Shown: in pieces, positions 11,730 to 22,798 of the stretch
Layout of the letters: each line of letters starts with the position of its first letter
Numbering within the stretch: the first letter of the stretch is position 1
Assembly: GCA_946807835.1 (NCBI GenBank)
Contig: OX327684.1
Span: forward strand, 12,982,501 to 13,046,500
Length of the DNA: 64,000 nt
Source of the DNA: Ailanthus altissimus
Lineage: Eukaryota; Streptophyta; Magnoliopsida; Sapindales; Simaroubaceae
Reading direction: 5' to 3'
Notes under the pieces: model-generated
What the model was told of the DNA's origin: nothing
Seen by the model: only the letters and a program-made list of their open reading frames with translations
The model's database searches: none
Position numbers and translations under genes: made by a program

Positions 11730-12660
11730 CTTTTTTTTTTTTAAGCTTTCAATATTATTGAATAAATCAAAGATATTACAGGATCTATTGTTATGTAAGT
11801 AAAGAATTATCTGGACAATACAATATATGTTTACTGATGAGCGTTTTGACCCAAGTTCTTCCTAAATAAGAGATATATTAACCTCAGAATAGGGGATCAA
11901 CCCTATAACTAGGAATAACTGCCCGTCCTATTAAGAACAATGAGTTTTCCCTTACAAAGAGAGGATAAAACACCCTTACAGAAGAGGGGCAAAACACTCT
12001 TATAGTGAAGGGATAAAAATACCCTCACGCAAGAGGGACACAATATTAACCACCAAATTACATGTACAACCTCCACTATTACAAACCTATAACCCTTTAA
12101 AATTCCAAAATCTGCCAACAACAAAACCACAAAAGAATAATAAAATAATATAACAATGTGTAATGAGTTATTCTAGATGGCGGCAGCAGTAAAGTGATTT
12201 GAAGGTTGTCGATATTTACTTTGCACCGGATCAGGCAGAGTGCAATCTACAGTGAGTACTATTACTCAGATGCAGGAAATGTATGCCAGGTGGTGGTTAG
12301 CTCAGCGATGTACTCAAAAAGATGGTCGGGAGAAAGCACATAACACTGACGACTCACAACTAGACCAGATCGAGACGAAGAAAATGACTGGGAATCGAGA
12401 ACATAGAGGAAACCAATAGCACAGCTCCAATTCTTGATCGCACCGATGGTAGTCGTGATGCAGTTTGATTAAGTCATTGGCCAAAGGACAATAAAAAATA
12501 TGGCAAAAAAAAAGCATTAAAAGCAAAATAAAATTGAAACTAAAAAAAAAGGAAAAAAAAAGAAATGGAACGAGAAGGAAGGGAGGAGAGCGTTCTTTTT
12601 CGCCGGAGAGGAGGCCATTTGGCCCCCCCTCTGATGGGGCACTAGTTTTAGGTTGGCAGG
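11730..12660 (-). mobile_element. Possible retrocopy or short non-LTR element
   Basis: On the minus strand this starts in a C/T-rich, GC-richer leader (about 12660-12540). It ends with TTTGATTTATTCAATAATAT shortly before a poly(A) run (the T-run at about 11732-11743), as expected of a reverse-transcribed RNA. Short frames (12314-12526 and 11909-12130) match no family I know. I could not find a target duplication. It may be a processed copy of a non-coding or highly diverged transcript, a truncated LINE, or unrelated sequence with a chance T-run. Confidence 0.35.
11937..12042. repeat. Short degenerate tandem repeat, about 25-27 bp
   Basis: About four imperfect copies, each built on CCCTTACAnAAGAGGGGnAAAACAC-like sequence (for example starting at 11950, 11973 and 11999, then CCCTCACGCAAGAGGGACAC near 12023). 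On the minus strand the open frame here reads as recurring CKGVLSSL-like words. The repeat sits inside the possible retrocopy. Confidence 0.45.
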
Positions 12661-13300
12661 GTGCTTAAGCTAGATTAACTTTGAGTGGTTAAAAAGAGAA
12701 AAATGGGATGAAAGTATTGTATATAATTTTCTCTTTACTTAATAAAAAATACCAAATTTTGTTATTTTTCAGACCCTCAATGCCATATCTATTATTTGAA
12801 GAGTTCTTTGACAATAAGTTACACAATGCACCTCAATTCCCTCTCATTTCTCTTCACTTTAAGGTGATTGATGATTATAAGTATCTTTACAATTATTATT
12901 TTTTGAAAATATTTTTTCCAAGACACGTTTACTTCCTAATGCACTAATTATTAGCATTTCTATTTGTATATCTTTTTTAAAAAAAAAAAAAGTTGTTAAT
13001 CTTTGGCAATAAATTATAAATAAATATTTATAAAATCTTTAAATAAATATTATAAGACATAATTTACATAAATATTATAAAGATATTTTATATTTTAATG
13101 ATTAACTAATTTAAATAATTTTTCTCAACACTGGATTTATTTTCTAGTTTTGAGGATTATGGCAAATGACTTTTAGGTCCCAATGAAAGATTGGGACTTT
13201 ACAATGGGTCTTAAATATAGGGAATCAAGTTCTGGTCCTTAGGAGTTTAGGGAGGGCAAAATCCCTCATGTCCTGATGACCCTTAGTTTATGGTGTTAAG
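12661..13300. other. AT-rich spacer
   Basis: There is no recognisable gene. The frame at 12708-12947 is AT-driven and lacks motifs. The sequence changes character near 13140, where words like TAGGTCTTAA begin to recur and lead into the tandem repeat described next. Confidence 0.35.
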
Positions 13301-13344
13301 AGTTAGGTCTTAATATTTTATTCTATGTCCTAGGGGTCATTTTG

Positions 13345-13600
13345 GGTTTTCAAGGTAAATACGAGTTTTGATGCGATAAAGGCCCTTCAGGTCTTTGTAT
13401 CAAGTTTTAAGTCTATGAAATCATATCTTAGGTTCTCAAGGTTAAATTGTGATTTAGGGAGGCAAGGACTTTTGGGTCTCAGGTATTGGCATCAAGTCCC
13501 AAGTATAAGAGATATCATGAGTTCTCAAGGTCGTCGTAGAGGTAAGAGCTCTCAATCTTAGTTGCTAGGAGTCCTGGTTGCAACATTGTGTCATAAGTTA
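13345..13600. repeat. Degenerate tandem repeat, period about 86-89 bp
   Basis: The anchor TTCTCAAGGT or TTTTCAAGGT recurs at 13347, 13433 and 13522. Between anchors are shared words such as TATCAAGTTTTAAGTC or CATCAAGTCCCAAGTATA, then TATCATATCTTA or TATCATGA. It is a short, old minisatellite of about three visible units, cut at its right end by the Copia-type LTR. A similar GGGACTTAGGGAGG word appears beyond that LTR near 17400, so the repeat probably once spanned the insertion site. Confidence 0.5.
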
Positions 13601-14497
13601 AGGAGATTAAGTCCTAATGTGAGTGATTTTAAACTTAGGGTGCATGCATGTGGGTTTGTGTTTATCATTCAAATACAACATATGTATCAAATATATACAT
13701 ACATGCGCAACGGATGAGTGGAATATAAATTACTCAATGATAAACATAAATGAACTTTTATATATTATCTTATAAATGTAAAATACTTCAAGATTGAGAA
13801 ATAATACTTTGTCAAGCCTTTGGTATATGGTCGAACCGAAGTACCCACCTTGAAGTAAACCGTTTATAATTCTTATTCCTCAACAAGGTGGGCTTGAGGT
13901 AGCTAGAATAGCAGCTCTTCCAGCAAATGATCTAACTCTTGAAACCTTGTTTTTACTTTATAGTATTGATGGCCAAAATAGAAGGAAAAATAAAAGATGT
14001 GTGTTTTTATGCTCTCAACACTTGAGAGAATTTTCTAATACTTAGCAAAATTCACTTCTCTTTCCAAAATGCCTTAACCGTCTCTTATAACTCCAAATGA
14101 GCTACCAATTGCTCTTAATAAGTTATTTTTATTTTTCCTTCTCAATAGACAACACTTATCCCATTTTAATTGGATAATGACCTCCATTATCTTAGTCAAT
14201 GTTTGTCATTAGTGTTTTGTTTATTATTGTTTACAATAAACCAAATGAAAACAAAATAATATAGAAAACTTTTTAAATGAACTTGGCTTAAATCTAGGCC
14301 AAATGAGAAACACTTTCTTATTAGCAAGAAACATGTTAAGGCTTACAATTTACAAGTGTCACCATTTTATACTTATTATATCATTTAATTAATATTAAAC
14401 AAATAATTTAATCATATTAAATCATGGTAGAAACACATGCTAATTTAAATATAAAAAAATAAATTGTTTGATTTTAATTTGAACGATAATACCATAT

Positions 14498-14520
14498 ATT
14501 ATTATTATTATTATTATTAT
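14498..14520. repeat. ATT trinucleotide microsatellite
   Basis: About seven uninterrupted ATT units inside the Copia-type LTR. A potential length-polymorphic marker; no function is implied. Confidence 0.8.
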
Positions 14521-15200
14521 CATTTTCTTCAATAAACATTTTAATGAATAAAATAATGATATTATTTGTCCAATAAGTAAGGTCGTTTTGATAATTTCTA
14601 AGTTAAACAATAATTGGCCCACAATGTGATAACTAATTATTAACTAATTGATGTATTTAACTCTTAAGTCTTGATACGTGCACGACCGGAGGGAGATCGA
14701 AGTAAATATCTGGTCTGCTAGAATTTTCTGGATCGAACTATTCAATCTGGTATGCTGCCCTAGTGCACAACGAGTACACTTCATATTGCGAGACTCTCTG
14801 GGTCCACTCTCAACTTGTCAAACAGAACTATTCTGCAAGTCCAAGATCGATGCCCCACGTACACATCACGGATATTATAAATCAGTGCAGTAGACATACA
14901 AGTTGAGGTTATAGCGCATATATATAATCCTTCCACCATTTATATCCTGGAAGAGTAGGGATATAAATCACTACCGTCAAATCCCTATGTGCTCATCCGT
15001 GAACTTATCTCCAAACACGTATCTTAATAAACAATATATGCAAACACTTTTACAATATTATTGATAAGGACAAATTTGTCATATATTTTCTCATGTTTTT
15101 ATTATTGATATTTTATGATTTTATGAGAATAGATGGCTATTTATGTGCTTTATTGTTAATTGTAGGGACTTGAACGAAATTTAAAGAATTTTGTGTCCAT

Positions 15201-15460
15201 CGCCCCAGCTCCACAAGAATTTTCGCCCCAGCGCTGAAATAGTGATCGAAATAAGAAAAACGACCTACTTAAGTCGCGTCTAGCGCCCCAGCGCCGAAGA
15301 GTCACCGCTCCAGCGACGATCCATCGCCCCAGCGCTATAAACATACCGCCCCAGCGGTGAAGCCGTTTTCATGCAGCGCCCCAGCGCCAAGATCCCACCG
15401 CTCCAGCGGTAATAGCTTTTTCACGCGTCGCCCCAACGACAGATGCATAGCGCGCCAGCG
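15201..15460 (+). repeat. Ten CGCYCCAGCG-type mini-dyads in S3
   Basis: The decamer CGCCCCAGCG or CGCTCCAGCG (CGC and GCG arms around a 4-base centre) and near variants start at 15201, 15224, 15284, 15306, 15325, 15347, 15377, 15399, 15429 and 15451. The intervals are 23, 60, 22, 19, 22, 30, 22, 30 and 22. Some units extend the symmetry, as in CCGCTCCAGCGG. The array lies 55-315 bp upstream of the CTATATAAAG box, a position typical of promoter elements. Transcribed, each unit could also form a small hairpin. Confidence 0.75.
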
Positions 15461-15514
15461 GTAGTGCGAGTCCTAGTCCGATGAGAATTGAGATTTTCAA
15501 GCTCATATCAATCC

Positions 15515-15524
15515 CTATATAAAG
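15515..15524 (+). promoter_or_regulatory. Likely TATA box of solo LTR S3
   Basis: CTATATAAAG lies downstream of the dyad array and upstream of a purine-rich, AGAGAGA-containing segment that looks like the transcribed R/U5 part. S4 has the mutated form CTATAAAAAG at the equivalent place (about 52067-52076). It is inferred from position only. Confidence 0.5.
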
Positions 15525-17379
15525 CCACTCGTTCCCAACCTTCAAGAATCAATCCAAGACGACCCAAGAGCACCAAGAATATAGAGCACGAGTCTTGGAG
15601 AGCAATTGGAGCTTAATTGAAGCAACTTTAGAGAGAGATACAAGACGTTCTTCGGCATCAAGAGTTCCTAAGCAGCGCAATTAAGAGCAATTCGACGTCT
15701 ATATCGGTTTGCTAATAATTGTATCATGATTTATAATTATTTTTACTGCTGTTCTCTTGTAGCTATGAGCTAACTTATTTTCTAGGTTTAATATTTGAAC
15801 TCAATATGTGCGCTTAAATTGCCATATCCTTTAGTATTTAATAAACTTAGTCCTTTATTATTTAAATTACTTGTGTTTAATGCTTCAATATATCTGGCCA
15901 ATATATGGTGAATGAGTTGGTAATATTATTGATAAACTCGGAAGAGGAATCATAATATTTAGACCTAGGTAATTTGATGCATGATTGTAGAGTAACATTC
16001 AATGTTGCATATGCAAGTTTCAATTTAGGATAGGAATATACCTAATTGGCATGTATGATCAATAAGACCTAATCTTAATGAATCTTAATTTTTTACAAGT
16101 ACCATAGGAATATAGGTATTTGGTAAATTAAGGTATACTTGCATGACCTTGGAAGAGGCTTGTGAATACATTAGTTTCTTGATCAATAATAAAGACTAAG
16201 TGAGTTAAATATTAGATGATTAATCATTAGAAACATATTGAGGGATAATATTAATTCTAGGTTTTCTCTACATTGCTATCACCTAATTTTCTTTACATTG
16301 TGTTTTTGTTTTATATTTCTTACATTCAATCTTAAAATTTTATTTTTCTGAATAATTATTAGGAAGATATAATTTTAGTAATTGGTTTAAAAAGAAGAAA
16401 CTATCCCTGTGGGTTCGACATCCGACTAATTAGTCTCTTTATTACTTGCATACGATAGTGTATACTTGTACTTAATTTATGATATAGAAATATCGCATCA
16501 ATTATTCAACCCTGTAGAAAACTATTTTCCTGAGTTTGTTGCTTATGGTCATAAAACTTTCTAAGATACAGTCTTTGAATATCTGGATATATATAACTCA
16601 TCTATGTAAGTTGACGAATTCTATATTTGTACACACCGGACTCTATAAGCATCGGACCATACCCAACGACACTCAGCGGTCACACCATGAAAGGTCTGTG
16701 ACATGCATAGAACCAAAGTATGATGGATCACTTACAAGCCCATTGTGGTACTCAGGTCAAAGGACCACGTATACTACTCAACTTGAGAGGCCCTTCAATT
16801 GACAACTTCATGGGATGTCTATTGGGGTCCTTGTTGAGTCTGTTTAGTAGTCAGTCCTCACTGAACACCTGTATACTATACGAACTTCCAATAAACCCAT
16901 GGTCAACTAAGAATAACCATCTAGACCATCTAGGTATAGTATACACTGGTCTATGAAAAATGATTCCACCGTCAGACCTGCATTGGTGGATTAAGATCAG
17001 AAACATATAATTTTAGAATAAACTTGCATAATAACATTTTTTAGCACCTATTGTAACTCATGCAACTATGTTATTACTAATGTATTCTCAGGTCTTTGTA
17101 CCGTCACAGATAAGATTATAACTTTTAGACTTCACTGATTAATATAACATGTTAACCCTTTAACATTTATAGTTTTCAGTGATGTTAACTCTTAGCATTG
17201 ATCTAAATTTCTTTGGATCAAATCTGAACCCTTTCAGATCATATAATGTCTGTAGCGTCACAAGCATTGAACCATTTAATAATAGTAATTAGCGATTTAA
17301 CAAATAATGAACTGGATAAATATTATAACATAAAATATTCATACAACAATGAGATGGCACGTGAGCACAAATCCCAACA

Positions 17380-19794
17380 TTATACTCTTAAGATCAGATT
17401 GGGACTTAGGGAGGCCTTCTAAGAATCTACTTTGGGGAGGTCTTTTAAGACTCTACTCAGAGGTTAGGCTGCAAATTTCTTTTTAAAAATATCTTTAAAA
17501 AAAAATTAAAATGAAAATAATCATTATTCTTAAAATTAAAAGAATAATTATAAGTTTAAAAATATAAAATTTTTTAGGGGTTTTTGAAAAAAATTAAAAA
17601 ATATATATTTCAATCTCATGTGCTTTATGGAGAGAAAAAAAACACCTTATTACGTGCTTTCTCTAAATAGCAATATTAGTGTTTCTAGATTGCCATTTTT
17701 TTGGTTGCCAAACACTCTTGTAAAGCTTTTTAAGCCTTAAAACATACTTCTAACCCCTAAAATACACTCTTAAAACGACCTTTAATTTTGAAAGTAAAAT
17801 ATACATAATTTTTAGAACACTAACATCTTTAGTTGAAACTTTATTGAGTTTGAGTTCAAAAATTGTCAAAATCAACTCAACATAAGATTTTGATGGTGGA
17901 ACCTGAAAACTTCAACCTATAAATTATTTAATTTGTGGTTTAAAACCGTTGCGCATGGTGTAGTTTATGATTTACAAATGCCCAATCTCTTTCCATAAAT
18001 ATGGGAGAAATTTAATCTAAAACCCTTTTCTCCTTTAAAAGAAATGAAGTGGATTATCACTATTTTATTAATTTAAGCTGAAAAAGCACAATAATCTAAT
18101 ATTTATGGATTATCAATTATACTCGACGTCTAATAATTTTCTTCCACGGGAATTATACATTGAAAATTTATACCACAAATTACAAATATTTACTATAAAA
18201 AGTGGCTTATTGGTAGGGTTGACAATAGGACGTTCCCAACTCTCATACTCAAACAGTGTGAGAATTCTCATGCCAATTTAATACTCGATAAATGTAATAT
18301 AGTTTAAGGTTGAAGATCCCTAAATTGGGATAAAGATCCCTGTGGGTACCTTACATCGATTTTTTAAATATTTTAAATATTCTTTTATTTTGTACCGATT
18401 TAATTTTGTAAAATAATCTTTCACCCCATACAATCATAATATACTAAAAAAATTATAAACATAGTATTAAAATAAAAACTACATCGAGTCTTTACACTTT
18501 AACTATTAATTTTAAAAATCAATAAAATGAATTAAAATTATAAAATTATAAAAAAATTAATAGTTTCTCTGAATTTTGGCGTCTATATCATCATACTTTA
18601 TTTGTAATCCAAATATCAAATTTTTATTAAAATTTCTTGCAAACATATAACACAAAGTAAAATAAATTTTAAGTTAGACAAGTGATGAGTAAGAAACTAA
18701 AAGTGATAATAAAATTATTTATCTTTTTTGTGTGTTCCTCTTCATCTTCTTTTTCTTCCTCAATAAATGAATTCACTCCAATTTAGAAACAAGTGTCTAA
18801 TATTAAATAAAAATTAATTAATTAATTAAAAATAAAAAATATAAATAAGAATTAAAATTTTTAAAAATATAATATAAGTGAATTTTATATCTTCAGAGTT
18901 AGCATATAACCAACTTTAATTTGTGTAAATAAGTAAATTTTTACAATACTAGAGTTTTTCCTAATTTTATTTTTAAATCGGGTATTTAGGATGAGTCTGA
19001 AAAAATTGATGTATTTTTAAACCCAAATTGAATTTAATTTGAGATTGAATTATTATATTCAAACTCATCTCATCTTTAAAAAATACTTAAAATACAACTT
19101 GAATTGCTCTTTATTTAAGACGGTTTGAAACCTCACGAAAATTTTGCCACTTTTACTTATTGGTCGTTACCGTAAACAATAAGCTTTGAAGAATGAGGGT
19201 TTTACCCCCCCTTTTTTTAGTGTGCCTCTTAGTCCTGTGATGAAAACAAAATCTAGGTAGACCCATAAGACTTAAAGTTGGGTGGAAAATTACATCACTT
19301 AGCTTGAAGGAGAAAAGATTTGGTTCATCTTACCACAAATTGTGAGCGCATATGGTCATTGAATGCAAATGGTAAGTACCTTATTTAATCTAAGGTTAAT
19401 TTGTCATCTCCGAATTATCGATTTTAGAAATTTTTGTCAAGAAGATTAGCCAATTTTAGCCAAAGCTTGTATGAACAAGTAAATATTGGCTTTTAAAGAT
19501 TCGGTCTTGTACAATCTGTCCACCTCAAGTCTCCCGTGATTTGTAAGATTGAGTTTAAATGAATAACTTTATGTTTTTCGTAAGATTTTTACCCCCAAAG
19601 CGTGTTAGTGAATATAGCTGTTCAATAATATAAATAAAAGTGAAAATACTCCGACTATGTGCACCCATATGTTTATTTCAATGGCAAATGTGCACTTCCA
19701 AAATTAAAGTTAAGAGTTTGAACTTGGGCTAAGATATGAAATAATGTAAATATTATAAATATTATTTTTTTTAATAATGGTATATTGTCCTCTC
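17380..19794. other. AT-rich sequence without a recognised gene
   Basis: I see no coding signal. Near 18215 the words TAGGGTTGACAATAGGACG resemble the start of dispersed hAT-related short elements in plants, but I could not find a matching end. The rest is AT-rich and low in complexity. Confidence 0.35.
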
Positions 19795-20535
19795 ATTATA
19801 AATAAATGTGTAAGTTTGAGATTGAATGTGTATAAATATGTAAATGATGTATGATCTCAATTAATATAATGTATAATAAATTTCTAATATAGTGTACATA
19901 AGTGTATAAATAATGTATGTTCTTAATTGATATAATGTATAATACATATCTAATGTGGTGTACGTAAGTGTGTAAGTGATGCACATGGTCTTGTAATATA
20001 TAATAAATGTTTGATGTGGTGTGCGTGTGTAAACTAAGGGACAATGAGGGCACAAATCTTATTAGTGAGTTTTCTTAGTAAGCGTTAAAAGGTAGGCATC
20101 CGAAACAGCCTTCCACCTCTTATTTTGCTTATTTTTTTTTTCACATATTTGAAACTTTGTACACTTGAAACTCCTAAAGAAGAATAAATAGTCGGGTTGA
20201 ATTTGTTGGGTGCTAATAAGAATGCCTGGGTGCTAGGTTAATATATGATCCCAATTAATGTAATATATAATAGATGTTTGTATAAATGCATATATAAGTG
20301 TGTGATCCCGATTAATGTAATGTATAATGAATAAATGATGTAATGTACATAAGTATGTAAATAATGTATAGTTCTGACTAATGTAATATATAATAAATAT
20401 CTAATATGGCATGCATAAATGTACAAGTGATGTACATAATTTCAATTGATATAATGTATAATAGATGTTTAATGTGATGTGTCTAAGTGTATAAATAATG
20501 TATGATTCTAATATATAACAGATATACAATGTAAA
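19795..20535. repeat. AT-rich minisatellite, period about 60-70 bp, in two blocks
   Basis: Units built on TAATGTATAATAAATnTCTAATnT, a GTGTnCnTAAGTGTnTAAnT segment and ATGTATGnTCnnAATT recur about eight times. Block one (19795-20037) and block two (20235-20535) are separated by about 200 bp of non-repeat sequence. Two adjacent ATAATGTATA anchors are 67 bp apart (19865 and 19932). Long minus-strand frames full of His, Tyr and Leu come from the repeat and are not genes. Confidence 0.7.
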
Positions 20536-22010
20536 AAAAATATTGTACAAATGTAAACCAAAACCTTCTTTATTTCAGTAGTAAATGTATTTAATTATTT
20601 AAAAAGTTTTACTTTTTAAAAAAAAAAATTTATTAAATTAATTAATATACACATAATTATTTTTTTAACGAACAAAATGTATGATACTTTTTTTTAAGGA
20701 AACAATAGATAATACCTTTTAATCTTTTTTTTCTCTAAAATGTGTTTCTTTTCTCTTTTTTTCCCCCCTTGGCTTCAAGTGATTTTTGTTAACTTTAATA
20801 TATATTTTAATGTAAAATTTAAAAACATATTTTGATTATGCCATATTGTTTATATATATATATATTCTTATTTCTTTTAATCTAATCATATAGTACACAT
20901 GCACTTTGCTTCTTTCCAAAAATATAAGGGAGTTTTTTTAGTCACAATCAAAATGTTAATCTTTATTAGCTAAAACTAAAATAAATTAACATAACTACCA
21001 TTTTTATCAATTTTCTTCTTCTTTGTTCTTTTTCTTTTCATTGTTTTTCAAATTTTATTTTAAAAATTTTTTCTCTCAAAAATTTCAGAAAAGCGCATGA
21101 TAGAAGAAGAAAATAAAAAGAAAGAAAAAAAATAATAATAAAATTTGTGTGTGCATACATTGATTGATATATAAAGTTTTCTAATAATTTTTTAAAAAGA
21201 AAGAAGAATAAAGTTTTTTTTAAAAAAAAGGCACCACCCGTAGCATCCGATGCCTTTTTTAATTGACCAATTATATTTTTAAAATTATATTTTTAAAAAT
21301 AAAATTAGTTAAATGATAATTAAACATATTAATTAATTAATCCTATTATTTTCTCAATTAATTTATTAAATTAAAAATTATTAATATAATAATTAATAAA
21401 TTTAATATAATAATTAATTAAATTAAATTAAAAGAAATAGATAGTAAAATAAATAAAGAGCCATTTTGCTCGAGACATAGCGCATGAAATGTTATGCGCA
21501 AGAAAGTCTTGCGCAATGAATTTCAAACTTAAAAAATTCAAAAGAAAATTATATTTTTTAAATTTATAATTTTTTCATTTTCATTTACTTTATTTCTTTT
21601 AAAAATTTCACCACTAAATATTTGAATGTGTTTATTAAGAAAAATTTTAAAAATTCAGCTGATTTTTGAATATATATTTGTTTTCAAATATATTTTATCA
21701 ATAAGATCAATTATGTTTATTTTAACTAATAAAAATTAATCTATTTTATAATTAAAAAAATTGCTTACAAATGTGAGAACTATTTCTAAAATTCCCAAAA
21801 TGTGAAGGAATCGTGGAGATTCTCGTTTCTAACAAGAAAAAAAGGGATACGATGCTCGATGTAGAAATAGAAGGAAAAAGGATGGTGGGTCCCTTGTTTG
21901 TAACTTGGAAAATACAATGGCCATTTGTAAAAATTTCCTCCCCGCCATTCGATATTTTGTTCAGTTCTGTTCGCACCAAGACGGAGTCAAACCATAAAAC
22001 GATAAGATGG
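20536..22010. other. AT-rich sequence without a recognised gene
   Basis: It holds long A/T runs and alternating AT tracts (for example near 20850). A 123-codon minus-strand frame at 21752-22123 has no motif I recognise and is listed among the rejected items. I see nothing else. Confidence 0.4.
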
Positions 22011-22215
22011 TCCACGTAATCAAATGCACGTGCGAACGCACATGTACTATCTCTCTTTGGCATACTTGTTGGTTTGAGGAGTAAGGGCAAGTGTAACTGA
22101 ACGCGCACGTGCCGGGCAGGCACCTACTACTTTAATTCACTCTCCCAATTCAATCAAACTCCACGTAACGCGTGTAACAAGAGCGTGAGTACAGTTTAAG
22201 GCTGACGTGGCGAAT
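22011..22215. promoter_or_regulatory. Cluster of ACGT-core promoter-type elements
   Basis: Five ACGT cores lie within about 200 bp: CCACGTAA at 22012, CACGTG at 22027-22032, CACGTG at 22106-22111, CCACGTAACG at 22161-22170 and TGACGTGGC at 22203-22211. The last matches the ABRE/G-box consensus bound by plant bZIP factors. The local GC content is well above the surroundings. No gene that I can support starts nearby, so this is either a distal regulatory segment or the remains of a promoter whose gene is gone. Confidence 0.35.
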
Positions 22216-22730
22216 CTATCTCGGCATCTTCTGTTTCCGTCGGCAGCTTGGTTTGATTCCTTCTAGGACTTTCTTTTCCTTTTTCTTTTCACTTTTTGTA
22301 TTTAAAGATTATATATTAATTTCCATAATATGATATAATGATAGACAAAAAGTGTTTAAATTATGAAATAGGCCCAAGACTTTCATTATTTCTGCCAGTA
22401 CCCCCAGGTTCTTAGCATAAATGCATAATTGTAAAATAACTGAAATAAAGTAGGCGTCCACTATAATAAATTTTGGACCGTAAACAAATATTTGTTTAAA
22501 ATCTTGTTCCTAGTAAGGGATTTGGCTGTTAAGACTATAATAACAATATTCTTATACACGATAAAAAAATTATTATAATCTTTTATGGCCCTAACTCTAC
22601 TATGTCATTGTTATTAAATTAATAACTATCTTATATTATCTATTTAAAAAAAAAAGCAAAAAAATTACTATATGTATACATTTTGATGGTGCTACCTCTA
22701 TCACAATAATATTCACAATTGCCTTTAAAA

Positions 22731-22798
22731 TAAAGTGATCTTTTACGTGATTGTGGCTTAGATATAAAGTGATCTTTTATGTGATCGTGGTTTAGATA
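22731..22798. repeat. 34-bp tandem duplication
   Basis: Two adjacent copies, 22731-22764 and 22765-22798. Each begins TAAAGTGATCTTTTA and ends TTTAGATA or CTTAGATA, with three differences between them. It is a simple recent duplication in intergenic DNA. Confidence 0.8.

Larger units (their letters stand above)
15062..16500 (+). mobile_element. Solo LTR S3, gypsy (Athila-like) type
   Basis: It starts TGATAAGGAC and ends TCGCATCA, with a perfect 5-bp target duplication ATTAT (15057-15061 and 16501-16505). The flanks join into one continuous Copia-type LTR. The uninterrupted versions at about 38265-38310 and 46490-46540 act as natural empty sites. S3 is about 1.44 kb and closely related along its whole length to S4 at 51572-53051. 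A CTATATAAAG box at 15515-15524 is a likely TATA element, which would place U3 to its left. A 5' dyad array is described separately. Confidence 0.88.
13588..17379 (-). mobile_element. Copia-type LTR, split by solo LTR S3
   Basis: The two parts (about 13588-15061 and 16501-17379) align in order with the >2-kb LTRs of the Copia element at 36923-47353. Shared landmarks include the ACTCGGTGGGCTTG-like block near 13890, the GCACAACGAGTACACT block near 14767, the CGGTCACACCATGAAAGG block near 16678 and the terminal GAGCACAAATCCCAACA. No coding interior adjoins it, so it is probably a solo LTR. The right end (CCCAACA, 17379) is clear. The left end is uncertain by perhaps 50 bp and I found no convincing target duplication. 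Confidence 0.65.

Noticed and set aside
15201..15460. CRISPR-like array
   Set aside because: The units are only about 10 bp, diverged, irregularly spaced and inside a plant LTR. There is no direct-repeat and spacer structure.
19796..20426. His/Tyr/Leu-rich minus-strand frames
   Set aside because: They are translations of the AT-rich minisatellite and have no independent coding evidence.
21752..22123. 123-codon minus-strand open frame
   Set aside because: It is one of the longest single frames outside the SCPL genes, but it has no motif, no splice context and an amino acid mix expected from chance. It overlaps the ACGT-core cluster.
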